Source: Sulfurovum sp.
Lineage (GTDB): Bacteria; Campylobacterota; Campylobacteria; Campylobacterales; Sulfurovaceae
Assembly (NCBI GenBank): GCA_030622375.1
Contig: JAUXGC010000088.1
Span: 1 to 5,592, forward strand
Direction of reading: 5' to 3'
DNA: 5,592 nucleotides
The notes beneath the pieces are model-generated. The model did not search any database and was not told the origin of the DNA. It was given only the letters and a program-made list of their open reading frames with translations. Below are positions 1 through 5,592 of the stretch, piece after piece. The translations under genes were made by a program, and so were the position numbers. Position 1 is the first letter of the stretch. Each line of letters begins with the position of its first letter.

Positions 1-36
1 GTACCTGTAGCAGTGATAAAAAGTGATTGCACTTAA
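1..36 (+). CDS. possible 3' end of an upstream gene (11 codons)
   Basis: Reading from base 1 gives VPVAVIKSDCT followed by a TAA stop at 34-36. The other two forward frames stop at 8-10 and 24-26, so only this frame could carry an upstream gene into the window. The tail is too short to assign a family. The stop lies about 20 bases before the clpS -10 box, which would make a normal intergenic gap. The stretch could equally be non-coding. Confidence 0.25.
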   Translation, partial: VPVAVIKSDCT

Positions 37-42
37 AAATCC

Positions 43-60
43 TTGATTTTTATGTATAAT
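43..60 (+). promoter_or_regulatory. probable sigma-70-type promoter of clpS-clpA-aat
   Basis: A perfect TATAAT lies at 55-60, preceded by TG and a T-rich stretch (43-51). No -35 box sits at a normal distance: the nearest candidate, TTGCAC at 27-32, would need a 22-bp spacer. Absence of a -35 box with T-rich DNA upstream is typical of campylobacterotal housekeeping promoters. A start near 66-68 would give a leader of about 65 nt before clpS. That leader opens with low-complexity A-rich DNA (61-80). Confidence 0.6.
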
Positions 61-85
61 AATAAAAATAAAAATAAATATATTG

Positions 86-114
86 AGGGGATTTCTAATA
101 ATAGGTGATCCCCT
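86..114 (+). promoter_or_regulatory. hairpin in the clpS leader
   Basis: AGGGGAT (86-92) and ATCCCCT (108-114) form a perfect 7-bp stem around a 15-nt AT-rich loop, with one further G-U pair possible outside (85/115). It lies between the promoter and the clpS start. Only three T residues follow it, so it does not look like an intrinsic terminator. The clpS Shine-Dalgarno candidate AGGA (117-120) begins three bases after the stem. The stem is visible in the sequence; any role in mRNA stability or translation is inference. Confidence 0.4.
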
Positions 115-133
115 TTAGGAAGTTTAACATAAG

Positions 134-433
134 ATGCCAAAGTTTGAAGCAGAAGAAGAGTTAGCCCTAGAGCTACAAGAGCCACAAATGTTTAAAGTGC
201 TTTTGCACAACGATGACTATACAAGTATGGACTTTGTTGTGGAGATGCTTGTGGGTATTTTTCATAAGAGCCATGCTCAAGCAGAGCAGATTATGTTGCA
301 GATACACGAAAAAGATAAGGCTATCTGTGGTGTGTATAGTTTTGAAATAGCACAAACTAAAACACAACAGGTAAAACAGTTAGCTAAGAAGAATGAGTTT
401 CCACTATTGGCGACTATGGAAGAAGATAATTAA
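134..433 (+). CDS. clpS: ClpS, N-degron adaptor of the ClpAP protease
   Basis: This 99-residue protein is the ATP-independent adaptor that binds proteins with a destabilising N-terminal Leu, Phe, Tyr or Trp and hands them to ClpA. After a short acidic N-terminal extension (residues 1-16), the core has the family signature: FKVLLHNDDYTSMDFVV (20-36), the IH pair at 57-58, KAICGVYSFEIA (62-73) and a C-terminal PLLATMEE (90-97). N26, D27, T30, M32 and H58 line up with the E. coli residues that form the hydrophobic N-degron pocket, so it should be functional. E. coli ClpS has 106 residues, so length is normal. The ATG at 134 is preceded by AGGA at 117-120, a rather long spacing, but no other in-frame start fits better. 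clpA follows after 31 bases and is probably co-transcribed. Confidence 0.96.
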   Translation: MPKFEAEEELALELQEPQMFKVLLHNDDYTSMDFVVEMLVGIFHKSHAQAEQIMLQIHEKDKAICGVYSFEIAQTKTQQVKQLAKKNEFPLLATMEEDN

Positions 434-464
434 TTAAATAAATATGATTTTAAAGGATTGAACT

Positions 465-2654
465 ATGATAAGTATAGCACTCAATGATGTATTTAAACAA
501 GCAGTAGGATATGCCAAAGAGGGCAGACATGAGTATTTGACAGTAGAGCATCTTTTTTTGTCTATAGTTAAGAGTGAGGTAGGAGTAGAGATATTTTCTA
601 CTCTTGGTGCAAATCTTGAATTACTTGAAGAGGGCATTGTTGAGCATATCAATAAAACTATCCCCTCACTTGAAGAGACAGTAGAACCTTTCGAGACAGT
701 GGCACTCTCTCGTGCCATTAACGATATGATGGCGCATATAAATAGTTCGGGTAGAACAGAGGCAAGCATAGGAGATATGTTGGCATCTATGTTTATGCAA
801 GAGCACTCTTATGCTGTATATTTGATGAAAAAAGAGGGCATATCTCGTGTGGATATACTTGAAGTTATTTCACACCACAGTACAGGAAATAAGATTGATG
901 CAAAAGAGCATAAAAAAGAGGAGACATTTTTAGATAAGTTTACAACAGAACTTGTAGCCTTGGCTCAAACAGGGAAAATAGACCCAGTCATAGGTCGTAT
1001 AGATGAGATAGAGCGTGTAATGCAGACACTCTGTCGCCGTAAAAAAAATAACCCTCTGCTCGTAGGGGAGCCAGGGGTAGGAAAAACAGCTATTGCTGAA
1101 GGACTTGCACTTAAAATTTCTGAAGATGAAGTACCTGATATACTTAAAGATGCTAAAGTCTTTGCTCTTGATATGGGTGCTTTGGTTGCGGGGACTAAGT
1201 ATAGAGGTGATTTTGAAAAGCGTCTTAAAGGTATCATCTCTGAACTAAGTGCTATGGATGAAGCTATTTTATTTATAGACGAGATACATACTATGGTGGG
1301 TGCAGGTGCTACAAGTGGTGGAAGTATGGATGCTTCAAATCTACTAAAACCTGCTCTTGCAAGGGGCGAACTCAAATGTATAGGTGCAACAACTTATGTA
1401 GAGTATAGAAACTTTTTTGATAAAGACAAGGCACTGAGCCGTAGATTTGCGAAGATAGATGTGGAAGAGCCAAGCATAGAAGATACTATGACTATTTTAC
1501 AAGGTGTAAAACACAAATATGAAGCTTATCATAATATTAAATTTACAGACTCGGCACTTCAATCGGCTATTGACCTCTCAGTAAAATATTTGCACGATAG
1601 ATTTTTGCCAGATAAAGCGATGGATATTATAGATGAGGTGGGTGCACATTTTATGCTTAGAGGACTAGAGGGTGTAACAGTGAAACCTAAAGATATAGAA
1701 GAGAGTGTTGCAAAAATTATGAAACTCCCTTCCACTGTTATTGGTACTGATGATACAAAAAAACTAAAGTCACTTAAAAAAGATTTAGCATCACATATTA
1801 TAGGGCAAAATGAAGCGATAGAGGCATTGACAACAGCCATTAAGCGTTCTTATGCAGGACTTAATGCAGATAATAAACCCATAGGTTCATTTCTTTTTGT
1901 AGGACCAACAGGTGTAGGAAAAACAGCATTAGCTATACAGTTGGCTGAAACAATGCATGTACATTTCGAGCGTCTTGATATGAGTGAGTACATGGAAGCA
2001 CATACTATTAGTCGTTTAGTTGGTGCACCTCCAGGGTATGTAGGGTATGAGCAGGGTGGATTGCTTACGGAGATGATAAAAAAACATCCTCATACTGTAC
2101 TGCTTTTAGATGAGGTAGAAAAAGCACATCCTGATATTATGAATATTTTACTTCAAGTAATGGATGGAGCTAAACTCACAGACAACAATGGTGTGGTGAG
2201 CGACTTTAAAAATGTCATTCTTATAATGACTTCAAATATAGGCACAAAAGAAGCTAATGTTATGGGATTCAATAAAGATACTTCAATCAAAACAGATAAA
2301 GCAATCCAAGCTTTCTTCAGTCCTGAGTTTAGAAATCGTTTGAGTGCCACTATAGAGTTTAATACGCTTGATTTGGAGTCACTTGTTATTATTGTTGATA
2401 GAGAATTAGACAAGCTAAATTTTATGCTTAAATCTAAAAAAATAAAAGTAAAACTGAGTAAAAAAGCTAAAGAGTATTTGGCAAATGAGGGGCATGATGA
2501 GCGTTATGGAGCAAGACACATAGCCCGTATGATAGATGAAAAAGTAAAAGAAGCCTTAACTGATGAGATACTTTTTGGAAAACTTAAAAAGGGTGGTTCT
2601 GTTAAAGTAAGTTTTAAAGATGAGAAATTACAGTTTGAGTTTTTGGAAAAATAA
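465..2654 (+). CDS. clpA: ClpA, AAA+ unfoldase of the ClpAP protease
   Basis: This 729-residue Hsp100 ATPase unfolds substrates and feeds them to ClpP. The N-domain (about 1-145, with HEYLTVEHL at 22-30) is where ClpS docks. D1 has Walker A GEPGVGKT (201-208), pore loop KYRG (245-248), Walker B ILFIDE (268-273) and an SRR arginine finger (325-327). D2 has Walker A GPTGVGKT (480-487), pore loop GYVG (524-527), Walker B VLLLDE (545-550), sensor-1 TSN (589-591), an FRNR arginine finger (622-625) and sensor-2 GAR (682-684). The long coiled-coil middle domain of ClpB is absent, and the N-domain and ClpS neighbour argue against ClpC. MGF (600-602) sits where the ClpP-docking IGL/IGF tripeptide is expected. 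All catalytic motifs are intact and the length is near the 758 residues of E. coli ClpA. The ATG has AAAGGA (452-457) seven bases upstream. clpP is not in the window. Confidence 0.97.
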   Translation: MISIALNDVFKQAVGYAKEGRHEYLTVEHLFLSIVKSEVGVEIFSTLGANLELLEEGIVEHINKTIPSLEETVEPFETVALSRAINDMMAHINSSGRTEASIGDMLASMFMQEHSYAVYLMKKEGISRVDILEVISHHSTGNKIDAKEHKKEETFLDKFTTELVALAQTGKIDPVIGRIDEIERVMQTLCRRKKNNPLLVGEPGVGKTAIAEGLALKISEDEVPDILKDAKVFALDMGALVAGTKYRGDFEKRLKGIISELSAMDEAILFIDEIHTMVGAGATSGGSMDASNLLKPALARGELKCIGATTYVEYRNFFDKDKALSRRFAKIDVEEPSIEDTMTILQGVKHKYEAYHNIKFTDSALQSAIDLSVKYLHDRFLPDKAMDIIDEVGAHFMLRGLEGVTVKPKDIEESVAKIMKLPSTVIGTDDTKKLKSLKKDLASHIIGQNEAIEALTTAIKRSYAGLNADNKPIGSFLFVGPTGVGKTALAIQLAETMHVHFERLDMSEYMEAHTISRLVGAPPGYVGYEQGGLLTEMIKKHPHTVLLLDEVEKAHPDIMNILLQVMDGAKLTDNNGVVSDFKNVILIMTSNIGTKEANVMGFNKDTSIKTDKAIQAFFSPEFRNRLSATIEFNTLDLESLVIIVDRELDKLNFMLKSKKIKVKLSKKAKEYLANEGHDERYGARHIARMIDEKVKEALTDEILFGKLKKGGSVKVSFKDEKLQFEFLEK

Positions 2655-2655
2655 T

Positions 2656-2729
2656 GTAGGGGGTGATTGCTATCACACCAATAAAATTCAAATCAACAAT
2701 TAATTGGTGCGATAGCAATCGCCCCATAC
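2656..2729 (+). repeat. REPIN-like inverted repeat between clpA and aat
   Basis: Two 27-base arms (2656-2682 and 2703-2729) surround a 20-base AT-rich spacer. Across the inner 23 bases they are complementary except for one G-U pair (2664/2721) and one A-C mismatch (2675/2710). Three more pairs (GTA/TAC) lie outside a G-A mismatch. Each arm is also a small palindrome: GTGAT-TGCT-ATCAC at 2663-2676 and GCGAT-AGCA-ATCGC at 2709-2722, each with a one-base bulge and two further G-C pairs. GTAG starts the left arm (2656-2659); the right arm ends in ATAC rather than CTAC. Paired inverted REP sequences (REPINs) have this layout. No T-run follows either side, so it is not an intrinsic terminator. The repeat fills nearly the whole 84-bp gap. 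Membership of a genomic repeat family is inference. Confidence 0.8.
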
Positions 2730-2735
2730 GGAGGA
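2730..2735 (+). promoter_or_regulatory. aat ribosome binding site, abutting the repeat
   Basis: GGAGGA is a strong Shine-Dalgarno match that begins on the base after the last paired base of the inverted repeat. It ends three bases before the ATG at 2739 and twelve before the in-frame ATG at 2748 (codon 4 of the longer form). Neither spacing is ideal, so the exact Aat start is uncertain by three residues. A folded repeat would leave the site single-stranded but directly beside a long stem. Confidence 0.65.
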
Positions 2736-2738
2736 CAA

Positions 2739-3476
2739 ATGGCTTCAATGTTTGACGAAGAAGAGTACCTTATTCCTAGACTGAGTAGCTACTCATATAT
2801 ATTTCCTGACCCTAGAAATGCTTCAGACGAGGGGCTTTTGGCTTATGGTGGAGATCTCTGTTCTCCTAGACTTAGGGCCGCTTACCGTCAAGGTATTTTT
2901 CCTTGGTATAATTCTGGTGATCCTATACTTTGGTGGTCACCCAATCCACGACTTTTACTCTACCCAAATAAATTTTATATGCGTAAATCGTTTCGTAGAG
3001 TATTGCGTAGCGGTAAGTTTACGGTTACATTTGATAAAGAATTTTCAAATGTCATTAAACATTGTGCGATGGTTCCTAGAGACGGGCAAAATCACACATG
3101 GATTACAGAAGAGATAAAAGAAGCTTTCATAGCACTTCATGAAGAAGGGTTTGCCCATAGTGTTGAAGTCTATAAAGAGGACAAACTTGTAGGGGGGCTT
3201 TATGGTATTGCTATGGGGAAAGCTTTTTTTGGGGAGTCTATGTTCTCTTTGGTTTCAAATGCTTCAAAGGTAGCTTTTAAAGCACTAAGTGATGTTTTAG
3301 GCAGTAGAGGTTATGATTTTATAGATTGTCAAATGAAAACAGACCATATGATAGGTTTGGGTGCTAAAATTGTTCAGAGAGATATTTTTCTTAATGAGCT
3401 TCATGAGGCACTTCAAAAATCTAGTGATTTAGGTCCTTGGCAACACTTTAACTGGGAGTATAGTGATGGTAAATAG
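2739..3476 (+). CDS. aat: leucyl/phenylalanyl-tRNA--protein transferase
   Basis: Aat (EC 2.3.2.6) moves Leu or Phe from aminoacyl-tRNA to the N-terminal Lys or Arg of a protein, creating a destabilising N-terminus that ClpS recognises. The 245-residue protein has the family signatures in order: FPDP (22-25), GLLAYGGDL (32-40), GIFPWY (52-57) with ILWWSPNPR (63-71), TWI (120-122), the GNAT-like core SVEVYKEDKLVGGLYG (141-156) with FGESMFS (164-170), and IDCQ (195-198). D196 and Q198 correspond to E. coli D186 and Q188, the pair proposed to act in peptide-bond formation. E. coli Aat has 234 residues, so this is full length. Placement after clpS and clpA puts production and recognition of the degron in one transcription unit. 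Its last codons overlap the start of tal. Confidence 0.96.
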   Translation: MASMFDEEEYLIPRLSSYSYIFPDPRNASDEGLLAYGGDLCSPRLRAAYRQGIFPWYNSGDPILWWSPNPRLLLYPNKFYMRKSFRRVLRSGKFTVTFDKEFSNVIKHCAMVPRDGQNHTWITEEIKEAFIALHEEGFAHSVEVYKEDKLVGGLYGIAMGKAFFGESMFSLVSNASKVAFKALSDVLGSRGYDFIDCQMKTDHMIGLGAKIVQRDIFLNELHEALQKSSDLGPWQHFNWEYSDGK

Positions 3477-4461
3477 AGATATAGGATTCTCCTTATGGTT
3501 GGATTTTGTGGAGCGAGATTATATTAAAAATGAATTTTTTGGACTTATTGAAAAAGGTATTATTAATGGAGCAACGAGTAATCCATCTATTTTTGCTTCA
3601 GCAATTACCACATCACCAGCATATAAAGAGCAACTATACTCACTCAAAGGCAAAAGTGCCAAAGAGAAATATGAAGCACTTGCCGTAGAAGATATACGTA
3701 CAGCAGCACAAGCATTAAGAGCATCTTATAATAATGGAAATGATGGTTATATCTCTATAGAGGTTGACCCTTTTCTGTCCAACGATGCACAAGGTAGCAT
3801 AGAAGAAGGAAAAAGACTTTTTAAAGCCATAGGTGAACCAAATGTTATGGTTAAAATACCTGCAACCAATGCTGGATATGAGGCTATGACAGCACTTTTG
3901 TCTATAGGTATTAACGTCAATGCAACACTCATATTTTCCCCTGAACAAGCTAAACGTTGTCTTAAGGCGATGACAAAAGGATTGGATAGTTTTGAGCTAT
4001 ATGGTGGTGGAAGAGTGGAGGCTGTCATCTCTGTTTTTGTAAGCCGATTTGATAGGCTTCTTGATGCTGATTTGGCACAAGAAGGTATAGATGTATCTAG
4101 GACAGGCATCTATAATGCTGCAAGAATTTATAATCTTATTGAAAAAAACTATACACCAAGTATTAGAATACTTTTTGCAAGCACAGGCGTAAAAGGTGAT
4201 GCTTTGCCTCCAGATTATTACATAAGGGAGTTGTTTGCACCACGCTGTGTTAATACGGCACCACTAGAGACCATAGAAGCATATATTTCTAAAAAAGAGA
4301 CTACATCAAAACTTCCTCTAGAAGATAGTGTTATCAATGGCTATTTTACAAAGTTGAATGATTGTGGTTTTAATATGGATGAAATATATGCTTCACTGTT
4401 TAAAGATGGACTAGAAGCATTTGAGAAAGCATTTCAAGAGATGCTAGATAGCCTTAAATAA
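3466..4461 (+). CDS. tal: transaldolase
   Basis: Transaldolase (EC 2.2.1.2) transfers a dihydroxyacetone unit between sugar phosphates in the non-oxidative pentose phosphate pathway, linking ribose-5-phosphate and erythrose-4-phosphate supply to glycolytic intermediates. The 331-residue cytosolic TIM-barrel protein shows SLWLDFVERD (9-18), GATSNPSIF (35-43), YISIEVDP (95-102), and VMVKIPAT (127-134) with K130 as the Schiff-base lysine. D13, N39 and E99 match other active-site positions of the family. VNATLIFS (151-158) and FASTGVKGDALPPDYY (237-252) also fit. The overall sequence resembles the longer transaldolase subgroup found in Campylobacterota and actinobacteria. I chose ATG 3466 because GGGAG (3454-3458) is seven bases upstream; the GTG directly before it (3463) is the alternative. 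The start overlaps aat by 11 bases, which suggests translational coupling. Confidence 0.95.
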   Translation: MVNRDIGFSLWLDFVERDYIKNEFFGLIEKGIINGATSNPSIFASAITTSPAYKEQLYSLKGKSAKEKYEALAVEDIRTAAQALRASYNNGNDGYISIEVDPFLSNDAQGSIEEGKRLFKAIGEPNVMVKIPATNAGYEAMTALLSIGINVNATLIFSPEQAKRCLKAMTKGLDSFELYGGGRVEAVISVFVSRFDRLLDADLAQEGIDVSRTGIYNAARIYNLIEKNYTPSIRILFASTGVKGDALPPDYYIRELFAPRCVNTAPLETIEAYISKKETTSKLPLEDSVINGYFTKLNDCGFNMDEIYASLFKDGLEAFEKAFQEMLDSLK

Positions 4462-4470
4462 AATAGAGTA

Positions 4471-4493
4471 ATTTAATTTATTTTGGGTATAAT
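4471..4493 (+). promoter_or_regulatory. probable promoter of rplY-pth
   Basis: TATAAT at 4488-4493 is preceded by TTTTGGG and a T/A-rich stretch (4471-4484), with no -35 box. It lies in the 61-bp gap between tal and rplY. A start near 4500 would give a leader of only about 22 nt, which carries AAGGA at 4512-4516. No terminator hairpin is visible after tal, so readthrough from the upstream genes probably adds to this promoter. Confidence 0.7.
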
Positions 4494-4522
4494 CCGCTTC
4501 TATTTTAAATTAAGGACAAAAT

Positions 4523-5059
4523 ATGTTAGAAGGTATCGTTAGAGAGAGTATCGGTAAGCGCAATGCAAAGCAGCTTAAAAGAGATGGTTATCTAATCGCA
4601 AACATTTATGCTAATGGCGTTGAAAATATAAACGCAGCATTTAAACGCGGTGAATTTGTAAGAACAGTAAGAAACAAAGAGAGTCTTGCATTTCCTGTTA
4701 AAGTTGGCGACAAAGAGATTAATGTATTTATTCAAGAGTATCAAATGCATCCCGTAAATGGTGATGTTGTTCATGTAGATTTAAGAGTAGCAGTACCTGG
4801 ACAAGTAACAAACTTCCTTGTGCCAGCCACTACATATGGAACACCAGCAGGACTTAAAAATAAAGGTGTACTTGTTATCTCAAAGAAGAGACTCAAAGTA
4901 AAAGGGACTATAGAAGACATACCTGCAAACTTTAATCTTAATGTTGAACCACTTGAGAGAGATGAGTCTATTCTTGTTAGAGATATCGAAGTTCCAGCAA
5001 ACTGTAAAATAATGGACAGATTAGATGTTTCAGTATGTGGTGTAATTAAGTCTAAATAA
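4523..5059 (+). CDS. rplY: 50S ribosomal protein bL25 (Ctc form)
   Basis: bL25 binds 5S rRNA in the central protuberance of the large ribosomal subunit. At 178 residues this is the two-domain Ctc/TL5 form, not the short E. coli L25 of about 94 residues. The N-terminal RNA-binding domain (about 1-90) has GKRNAKQLKRDG (11-22), an IYANG turn (28-32) and YQMHPVNGDVVHVDL (73-87). The C-terminal beta-rich domain (about 91-178) has the family's VPATTYGTPAGLKNKGVL pattern (100-117) and a DESILVRDIEVP segment (147-158). In Bacillus the long form is known as a general stress protein; whether that applies here cannot be told from sequence. AAGGA lies six bases before the ATG and a dedicated promoter lies upstream. 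pth follows six bases after the stop. Confidence 0.95.
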   Translation: MLEGIVRESIGKRNAKQLKRDGYLIANIYANGVENINAAFKRGEFVRTVRNKESLAFPVKVGDKEINVFIQEYQMHPVNGDVVHVDLRVAVPGQVTNFLVPATTYGTPAGLKNKGVLVISKKRLKVKGTIEDIPANFNLNVEPLERDESILVRDIEVPANCKIMDRLDVSVCGVIKSK

Positions 5060-5065
5060 TAAATT

Positions 5066-5592
5066 ATGACTCTTTTTGTAGGTCTAGGTAATCCAGGATT
5101 AGAATATGAAAATACACGTCACAATATAGGCTTTAAGGTCATCGATAAACTTATTGATGACTCCGCTATCGACGGCTTTACGGCTCGAGATATTTCCAAA
5201 ACTTCTTTTCATGGCAAGCTTTATCGTTCTGCCAATTCACTTTTTTTAAAACCCACTACATTTATGAACCTCTCTGGCAAAAGTTTGCAGGCAGTGAAAC
5301 ATTTTTATAAAGTAGAGCAAGATAAAATTATTATTATTCATGATGATATTGATCTTCCATTTGGGGCGGTGCGTTTTAAAAAAGGTGGCGGTAATGGTGG
5401 GCATAATGGATTAAAATCTATCGATACACATATTACAAAAGAGTACCTGCGGGTAAGAGTAGGAATAGGTAAGCCAGAACATAAATCTCAAGTGTCTGCC
5501 TATGTTTTGCATGATTTCTCCAAAGAGGAGAATGAAGTGCTAGATGTGCTTATTGCTCATCTGTCCAAAGCTTGTAAGCTACTAACAATTCA
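5066..5592 (+). CDS. pth: peptidyl-tRNA hydrolase, 3' end outside the window
   Basis: Pth (EC 3.1.1.29) cleaves the ester bond of peptidyl-tRNAs that fall off ribosomes, returning tRNA to use. The visible 175 codons show the family pattern: LFVGLGNPGLEYENTRHNIG (3-22) with N9 and catalytic H19, FMNLSG (66-71), HDDIDLPFG (92-100) with D93, GGGNGGHNGL (107-116) and RVGIGKP (131-137). All positions known to matter in E. coli Pth (N10, H20, M67, N68, D93, N114) have counterparts. Family members have about 180-195 residues, so little is missing, and the open frame at the window edge means truncation by the window rather than decay. No convincing Shine-Dalgarno precedes the ATG; at six bases from the rplY stop, translation probably depends on ribosomes finishing rplY. 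Confidence 0.94.
   Translation, partial: MTLFVGLGNPGLEYENTRHNIGFKVIDKLIDDSAIDGFTARDISKTSFHGKLYRSANSLFLKPTTFMNLSGKSLQAVKHFYKVEQDKIIIIHDDIDLPFGAVRFKKGGGNGGHNGLKSIDTHITKEYLRVRVGIGKPEHKSQVSAYVLHDFSKEENEVLDVLIAHLSKACKLLTI

Noticed and set aside
21..34. Dyad AAGTG-ATTG-CACTT upstream of the clpS promoter, sharing GTGATTGC with the clpA-aat repeat
   Set aside because: Five base pairs and an eight-base match are short, there is no adjacent partner arm, the nearby GTAG (7-10) is not next to the dyad, and it may be coding. Chance is a sufficient explanation.
105..164. Short GTG-started frame in the clpS leader, downstream of the GAGGGG at 85-90
   Set aside because: The spacing of 14 bases is too long, the frame overlaps clpS out of phase, and the G-run is better explained as one side of the leader hairpin.
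1041..1048. Run of eight A residues in clpA, a possible phase-variable or slippage tract
   Set aside because: It encodes the family-conserved RRKKNNP segment before the first Walker A motif, and the frame is intact on both sides. Such runs are common in AT-rich genomes.
965..1375. Long open frames on the - strand inside clpA, tal and aat
   Set aside because: They lie opposite strongly conserved coding sequence and give low-complexity Ser/Ile-rich translations without recognisable motifs. They are shadows of the real genes.
2656..2729. The clpA-aat inverted repeat as an intrinsic terminator
   Set aside because: Neither strand has a T-run after the stem, and aat's binding site follows at once, so termination here would silence aat unless it had its own promoter, which is not visible.
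5241..5251. T7A4 tract in pth containing an in-frame T-TTT-TTA slippery heptamer
   Set aside because: Pth is a simple single-frame enzyme and its motifs continue unbroken in frame 0. There is no stimulatory structure evident downstream.

Overview
The window is an AT-rich stretch of bacterial chromosome. Every gene in it lies on the + strand and codes for a housekeeping function. Gene content, very short spacing, and TATAAT -10 boxes that follow T-rich DNA without a -35 box suggest a campylobacterotal (epsilonproteobacterial) genome, perhaps Sulfurovum- or Sulfurimonas-like. I recall that clpS-clpA-aat and tal-rplY-pth are each neighbour sets in Campylobacter or Helicobacter genomes. The genus is an inference and was not tested by any search.

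Layout: positions 1-36 may be the last codons of an upstream gene. A -10 box at 55-60 and a leader with a small hairpin precede clpS (134-433) and clpA (465-2654). Straight after the clpA stop is a 74-bp inverted repeat (2656-2729), which runs into the ribosome binding site of aat (2739-3476). The tal gene (3466-4461) overlaps the end of aat. A second promoter in the 61-bp tal-rplY gap serves rplY (4523-5059). Six bases later pth begins (5066) and runs off the window, probably only a few residues short of its end.

How the genes work together: the first three form a complete recognition arm of the bacterial N-degron (N-end rule) pathway. Aat adds Leu or Phe to proteins that start with Lys or Arg, ClpS binds the resulting destabilising N-terminal residue, and ClpA unfolds the protein for the ClpP protease. 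ClpP itself is not encoded here. The second group is transaldolase (pentose phosphate pathway), ribosomal protein bL25/Ctc (5S rRNA binding) and peptidyl-tRNA hydrolase (rescue of tRNA from drop-off peptidyl-tRNA). The link between tal and the degron genes appears positional rather than functional.

No undescribed enzyme system is visible. The most unusual element is the inverted repeat between clpA and aat. It has the layout of a REPIN: two short imperfect palindromes in opposite orientation, the left one preceded by GTAG. The two arms differ at only two positions, and these pair with each other inside each arm.
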